The translations under genes and the position numbers were made by a program. From positions 6,456,511-6,520,510 of the forward strand of contig NC_134659.1 of the NCBI RefSeq assembly GCF_030463565.1: a stretch of DNA of 64,000 nt, in the 5' to 3' direction. This DNA is from Pelecanus crispus (lineage: Eukaryota; Chordata; Aves; Pelecaniformes; Pelecanidae). The stretch's first letter is position 1. Every line of letters begins with the position of its first letter. This document shows positions 59,550 to 64,000 of this stretch, piece by piece. The notes below the pieces were generated by a model that saw nothing but the letters and a program-made list of their open reading frames with translations, ran no database searches and was not told where the DNA came from.

Positions 59550-60620
59550 AACCCACGGGGTTTCTGTGTGCGCTGCCCCCCCGAACCAGCACCGCTCTTC
59601 CCCATTTCTGTGCCCTCTGCCCCCTCCAAGCACATGGGGGGGTTACGGGGGAGCGTTTTAATGCTCGCCCCCCCCCCCCCCCCCCCCCCGCCGGCAGCAA
59701 GGCCACGACCCGCGGCCCCCACGCACCCACCCGCGGCAGGACGCGGCCCCCGGCGCTGTTGCCCCGCCCGGCCGGCGGGGGGCGGTAGAGCGCCCGGGAG
59801 GGCCCCGCCGGGAGGGGCCTGTCCCGGGGGGGGGGGCGGGGGGGGGGGCGCTCCCAGAGCCCCCGCGCCTCAACAAAGGGAAAGTTGCGGAGCCGCCGGG
59901 GCGGGCGCGGGGCTCCCGCCCGCAGACAAAGGCGGCGGCCGCCAGGGCAGGGCCTGGGGCGGGGGGGGGGGCGCCTCAGGCCCCCCCGCGCCCCACAACC
60001 GCACCGGGGAGCGGGACCCTTTCAGACGGGGGGGGGGGGCACCGAGGACCCCTCAGCACCCTCCTCACAGCGGGGTGCCCCCACCCATACCCCCGCCCCT
60101 CTCCCCCCCCCCCCCGCCCTCACGGGGGGTCGCGGCCTCTCCCCCCCCCCCCCCCCCCCCGGCCCCTTTATTTACCGCCATCATCAGCACGCGCGAGCTG
60201 TCACCCAGCGCAAGACACCCCAACGGCCGCCGGCCACGCCTCTCTCCCCGCCCATTGGCCGCCCGCCGCGCCCCGCCCCGCCCCGCCGTTGGCTGGAGAG
60301 CACGCCACACAGCGCTCCCGCCCGCCCCCCTCGCCCCGCTCCCTATTCAGCGCCGCCGCTTACGCCAATTCCGTAGAGCGGAGCCCCCGGCGCTAACGGC
60401 GCGGCTGAGCTCACCGACGGACGCCGTTCGCGCAGTCTACGCCGCGGCAGCGAGAGTTCTGGCGGAGCTTACGAGCTCTGCGTAGCCGCTAGGGAGAGCT
60501 CTTCAATGGCTTGCGGTCGAGTAGCGGGAGGGCAGCGCCGAGGGGCGGGGACTGCGCGGGCCCGGCCCCGGACGGTGACGTACCGGGCTTTGTGAATCCC
60601 ACACTGAAGTTTGGTTGAGT
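59550..60620 (-). promoter_or_regulatory. USP49: CpG island, likely USP49 promoter and 5' non-coding exon
   Basis: Very CpG-rich, with long C-runs on the plus strand (22 C at 59668-59689, about 20 at 60141-60160). On the minus strand a donor GGCG|GTAAAT closes a possible non-coding exon at 60176. Upstream of it lie GC boxes (CCCCGCCCCGCCCCGCC near 60270-60287), a CCAAT box read on the minus strand (ATTGG at about 60254) and another CCAAT at about 60365. An alternative minus donor, CGTCG|GTGAGC, ends at about 60415. A CRE-like TGACGTAC lies at about 60576. Divergent initiation towards the plus strand is possible. The link to USP49 is inferred from strand and from the lack of a closer island. 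Confidence 0.6.
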
Positions 60621-60684
60621 CACAGGAGGGTAAATAAGGATGTTTCGGAGACAAAGGGACTCTTAAAGGGGCAGCGCGGGAGGT

Positions 60685-60955
60685 GGCGCGGTCCCGCGGG
60701 GCCCCTGAGGTGACGGGGGGGGCACCCCACAGGGCCGCTGAGGTGACGGGGGGGGGGCACCCCACAGGGCCCCTGAGGCGACGGGGGGGGGGGGCACCCC
60801 ACAGGGCCCCTAAAGTCATGAGGTGGCACCCCACAGGGCCCCTGAGGTGACAGGAGGGGGACGCCCCACAGAGCCCCTAAAGTCATGAGGGGGCACCTCA
60901 CAGAGCCCCTGAGGTGATGGGGGGCCCTGAGGTGACAGAGGTGGGCACCCCACGG
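60685..60955. repeat. Minisatellite with GGGGCACCCCACAGGGCCCC units
   Basis: About seven imperfect copies of a 37-46 bp unit built from CCCCTGAGGTGACGGGGGGG and GCACCCCACAGGGC. Length variation is mostly in the G run (7-10 G). Some copies have CTAAAGTCATGAGG in place of CTGAGGTGACGG. It lies just outside the USP49 promoter island. Confidence 0.9.
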
Positions 60956-60959
60956 GCCA

Positions 60960-63900
60960 CACAGCACTGATGGCACACAGATGAGTCCCCGTGAGCCATA
61001 CTGGCCTTTGCCAGAGGTCACTTGAAGGCGCCTAGGTCTCCTCGCTGTGGCGACGAGCCACAAGGAGATGGAAACGTGTTGTCAGAGACAAAGGGACATC
61101 AGCACTGAGGCCAGGGGAGAAGCCTGTCCCCAGCCAAGGGACAGCCACATTCAGGAGTCACCCGCGCCCACTGGGACAACTCACTTTTTTGCAGCCTGCA
61201 GGAGGCACCGTCGGGAGCAGCGGCAAGTCCTGCTCTCTGGGCAGCACTGAGCCGGGGCAAAGCTGCAAGCAAGCAGTTGTGGACTGCACAGCACCCATGA
61301 CATGAAGCACAGGTCAGTGGTGTCACAGACACGATTCCTTCGCACAGGGACAAAGTGTCGTCCCCCTCATTTTGCCCCAGTAAGTTTTGAGGCAAAGCAC
61401 TGCAATTTATGGCGACAGGTGGGAGCATGCTTTCTTCTGCCATGGCACAAGGACACTCCACAGCCTCGTGGTCTCCTTGTGAGCTCCTTCACCAGCCAGG
61501 CCTTCCCACAAATTCCACTTCCTGTGAGCTTTGTCATCTTTTCTCTACACCTTCCCTTTCTGACCAGTGCCTGGTCTGTTTTGAACCCATACCTGCACAG
61601 AAATGCAGTCACACACCTCTCAACTCTTCAACAGCTCCCCATTGGAATGAGCCCTCAGTCTGTAATGTCTGCTAAGAATTAAAACTGAAGATTAACGAGG
61701 CCCTCATGTCCTCCCTCTCTTTGTAAAGCTTAGCAGGGTGCAGCTGCTATGCAAGTACTCCCTCATAAAAAATACCACAGCACAAAACAGAACAAAAGCC
61801 CGCAGTATCCCCAGCGTGGCAGTGCGACTTGGACTCTCTCTGCCACTGCAGTGCTGGTGACCCTGGCAACATCACCCAGCCTCTACTTAGAGCTGGGAGG
61901 GCGAAAGCTGTAACGATGCAAGCGCAAGACCCACGTCCCCAAGATCCTCAGTCCCCTGTAGGTCAGGCTTCAACTCACAGAACGCAACATCATTGCCAGT
62001 GATTTTTGTGAGGTGCAGAAGCAGAAAAAAGGATCCACAGTGGTACAGGACTGCAGCTTGGCAGCCTCTCCCTCTAGATCTTGCATTCTCTGAGAAAACA
62101 CTGGGGAGCAACAGGAAAACCACCTTCCAGACCATGCCTTGACAGGCAAAATTAGGGTGGTTTTCAATTACACTGGCTCAATCCATTAATGTAACACAAC
62201 TGAAAGCCCCCTGAAGACTTGTTAAGATGCAGACTAGCATGTTCGAAGCCAAGTTAACCTGCCATATTGATGCTGGGCGGGGGGGGCAGAACGAGGAGGA
62301 TTACTGCAGCTAATGAGACTGAAAAACATTTTGTCCCTCAAGAAAGTAAAAAGCCTGAGAGTAAAAGCAGCCTCTCGTGTGAGGCAGCTGATCTCCTTAT
62401 TCACAGAATGCAGTTACACCAACAGGCATTTTTGCTAAGACATAAAGGGCTAAATCCTCCCCATCCTTACACACGTGGAAACCTACTGACGTCAATGGCT
62501 GTAATGGTGTAATTGAAGGCAGAATGTAGCTCAAGGGGTCCCATTTTATTACTCTAGGAACAGTACAATGTATTAATAAGAGTACAGATGTCCCCAGACA
62601 CATTTTATGTTTTTAAGACATGTGACCAGAGTTTTGACATCTCTGGTTACAGAACGCATCTTTCGGGAATTAATAAAGCATTAGCAAGTTTCAGCATGAC
62701 TATCTGATCATTAAAAGGGTTTGTTTTTTTTTTTTTAACCTTAAGACTTAAAATGGGAAACAGGACAGAAATAACTATGCCTACAAAGACTACAGTTTGC
62801 TTTCGTAAGTTTTCCCAGCCACACTTAACTACGTGGAATGACAGTAGGTCAGATTCTCACTGAATTTTCATCACTGAAAACTAATAGTCCCACTGAAGTC
62901 AGCCCACATGTCATGAACTTGAGCTAAGAGTTGCAAAAATTCAGTATATTCAGCATGTTGGAATTTCTAACATACTTATGGTACATTATGCCATTTATTA
63001 TGGCTCATTAACCAGATCTTTCTGGACCCAGTGCTGATTAAATGTATTAATGCCTACACTAAAAGCTCTAGGCACTCTAACAGTTAATTAGGCTTCCAGG
63101 TATAAGTGATAATCACAAAGAAGTCATATCTAAATACCTAGTTCTCCACCAGCCAGCAAAGCAAGTAATAAACCAGTTCCTTCCCCTTCCCCGCCCCCCC
63201 CGCCCCCTCCCCCCACTTCAGAAGGAAAAAATCTATTTAGGAAAAATCTATTTCTGTTTTACTTGCTCTTCAGACTCTTGAAGACCCACATACTAGCCAG
63301 GAACCAACAATATTTTCTGAGAGCAAGAGGCACACTGCATCTTCACGAGGAACCCACTGGCCTTGCAAATCTCCCTTCCTAAACCCATCCTTTAGACCTT
63401 CTCTACACCTGCCCTTTACGTCCAGGACATGGGCTGCAGAGGTGGAACCCTGCTACACACAGCCTTCCCAGGAACCATAAAGGAAGCTCAGCGCAAAGGT
63501 TGGTGGCTCAATGAGGCTGTTTCTGCTTATTCTAAGACCGAGCAGGGAGGAGAAGAAAAAAATGACAGCTACGAGCCAGACAGCTACTGAACATGTAAAA
63601 CCAAGGGGACAGATAGCTCAAAAGGGATCTAATTTCTCTGGTTTACTTGCTGTAAAAATAAATCACCACAAAAAAAAAAGAGAAGTACTCAAGCGATATC
63701 ATATAGTTAAGTCTTATAATAAATTTTTGGCTCTTATTCTCCGAATCCTTCCTTACTGCATTAAATCTACTGAAGTCACCAGGATTTCTCAAATGAGAAA
63801 TGGTGTGCAGGGATAGGACGTTTATTACCTACCTCTCAAACAATGAGATAAAGTGGTTGGTATCCTCTTTCAATGCATGAGAGGGCTCCTACCAGGCTTA

Positions 63901-64000
63901 TTTATTTATTTATCATGAGGCTTCATCGGTATCATCTGAGAGGTAGGAGATTTTAATACTCCCATCAGATAGAAAAGATGAAGGCAAGCTAAGAACATAC
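60960..64000. other. Right flank, intergenic, no gene recognised
   Basis: Mixed-composition DNA without an exon I can support. From synteny MED20 would be expected further right, but none of its sequence is visible. Two short stretches resemble remains of an old interspersed repeat: 62440-62525 (contains CTGACGTCAATGG) and 62845-62905 (contains GTCCCACTGAAGTCA). A C-rich run lies at 63186-63218 and a TTTA repeat at 63898-63912. Confidence 0.45.

Larger units (their letters stand above)
41370..60175 (-). other. USP49: Presumed long 5' intron of USP49
   Basis: About 18.8 kb of AT-rich DNA between the acceptor at 41370 and a donor-like site at 60176 in the CpG island. I find no exon I can support on either strand; the open frames are short and none belongs to a family I know. 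It holds poly-A/T runs, a G-run with TG/TA repeats at 48.3 kb, and a weak degenerate tandem repeat at about 54.96-55.15 kb. Its assignment as one intron depends on the USP49 first exon lying in the 60-kb island. Confidence 0.5.

Noticed and set aside
59568-60485. 305-codon Pro-rich frame through the 60-kb island
   Set aside because: Runs through C-homopolymers and a promoter-like region; no domain and no initiation context.
1-64000. CRISPR arrays, operons, bacterial or plasmid features, tRNA and rRNA genes
   Set aside because: The window is vertebrate nuclear DNA with spliced genes; tandem repeats here lack spacers, and I saw no tRNA or rRNA sequence.

Overview
This is a eukaryotic window, almost certainly from a bird. 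Three genes can be recognised from their translated exons: PRICKLE4 (plus strand), TOMM6 (plus) and USP49 (minus). In human 6p21.1 these lie side by side in the same order and orientation. Avian features include small introns and high GC on the left half, G/C homopolymer runs, minisatellites and almost no recognisable transposons, which together suggest a microchromosome. The species cannot be told from this sequence.

Layout, left to right. 1-2.0 kb: a flank and a CpG island, probably the promoter of a leftward gene (FRS3 is the expected neighbour from synteny; not seen). 2.03-3.78 kb: a G-rich minisatellite of about 80 bp period. 5.9-6.15 kb: a GC-rich segment ending in a good splice donor, the likely 5' non-coding exon of PRICKLE4. 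10.45-13.14 kb: the seven coding exons of PRICKLE4, which join in frame to a 529-residue PET/LIM protein with a C-terminal CaaX box. 13.9-19.5 kb: a convergent minus-strand gene whose last two exons encode a periphilin/Lge1-type C-terminal domain. It is built from phase-0 exons, three of which are 250-bp tandem copies. 20.74-21.35 kb: a 41-bp minisatellite. 24.0-25.35 kb: the TOMM6 CpG-island promoter and gene. 25.35-33.8 kb: AT-rich sequence holding the USP49 3' UTR and perhaps intergenic DNA. 33.88-41.37 kb: the five coding exons of USP49, which join in frame to 697 residues. 41.37-60.18 kb: probably one long USP49 5' intron. 59.4-60.6 kb: a strong CpG island with C-runs, GC boxes and CCAAT boxes, the likely USP49 promoter. 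60.68-60.96 kb: another minisatellite. 61-64 kb: intergenic, with traces of old interspersed repeats.

The genes are not a functional unit. PRICKLE4 is a LIM scaffold of the planar-polarity family, TOMM6 a small subunit of the mitochondrial import pore, USP49 a nuclear deubiquitinase, and the periphilin-like gene a probable silencing or RNA-associated factor. The most unusual content is the periphilin-like gene with its tandemly triplicated exon, placed between PRICKLE4 and TOMM6 where I know of no mammalian counterpart, and an unexplained pair of phase-compatible open exons on the minus strand around the last USP49 coding exon.
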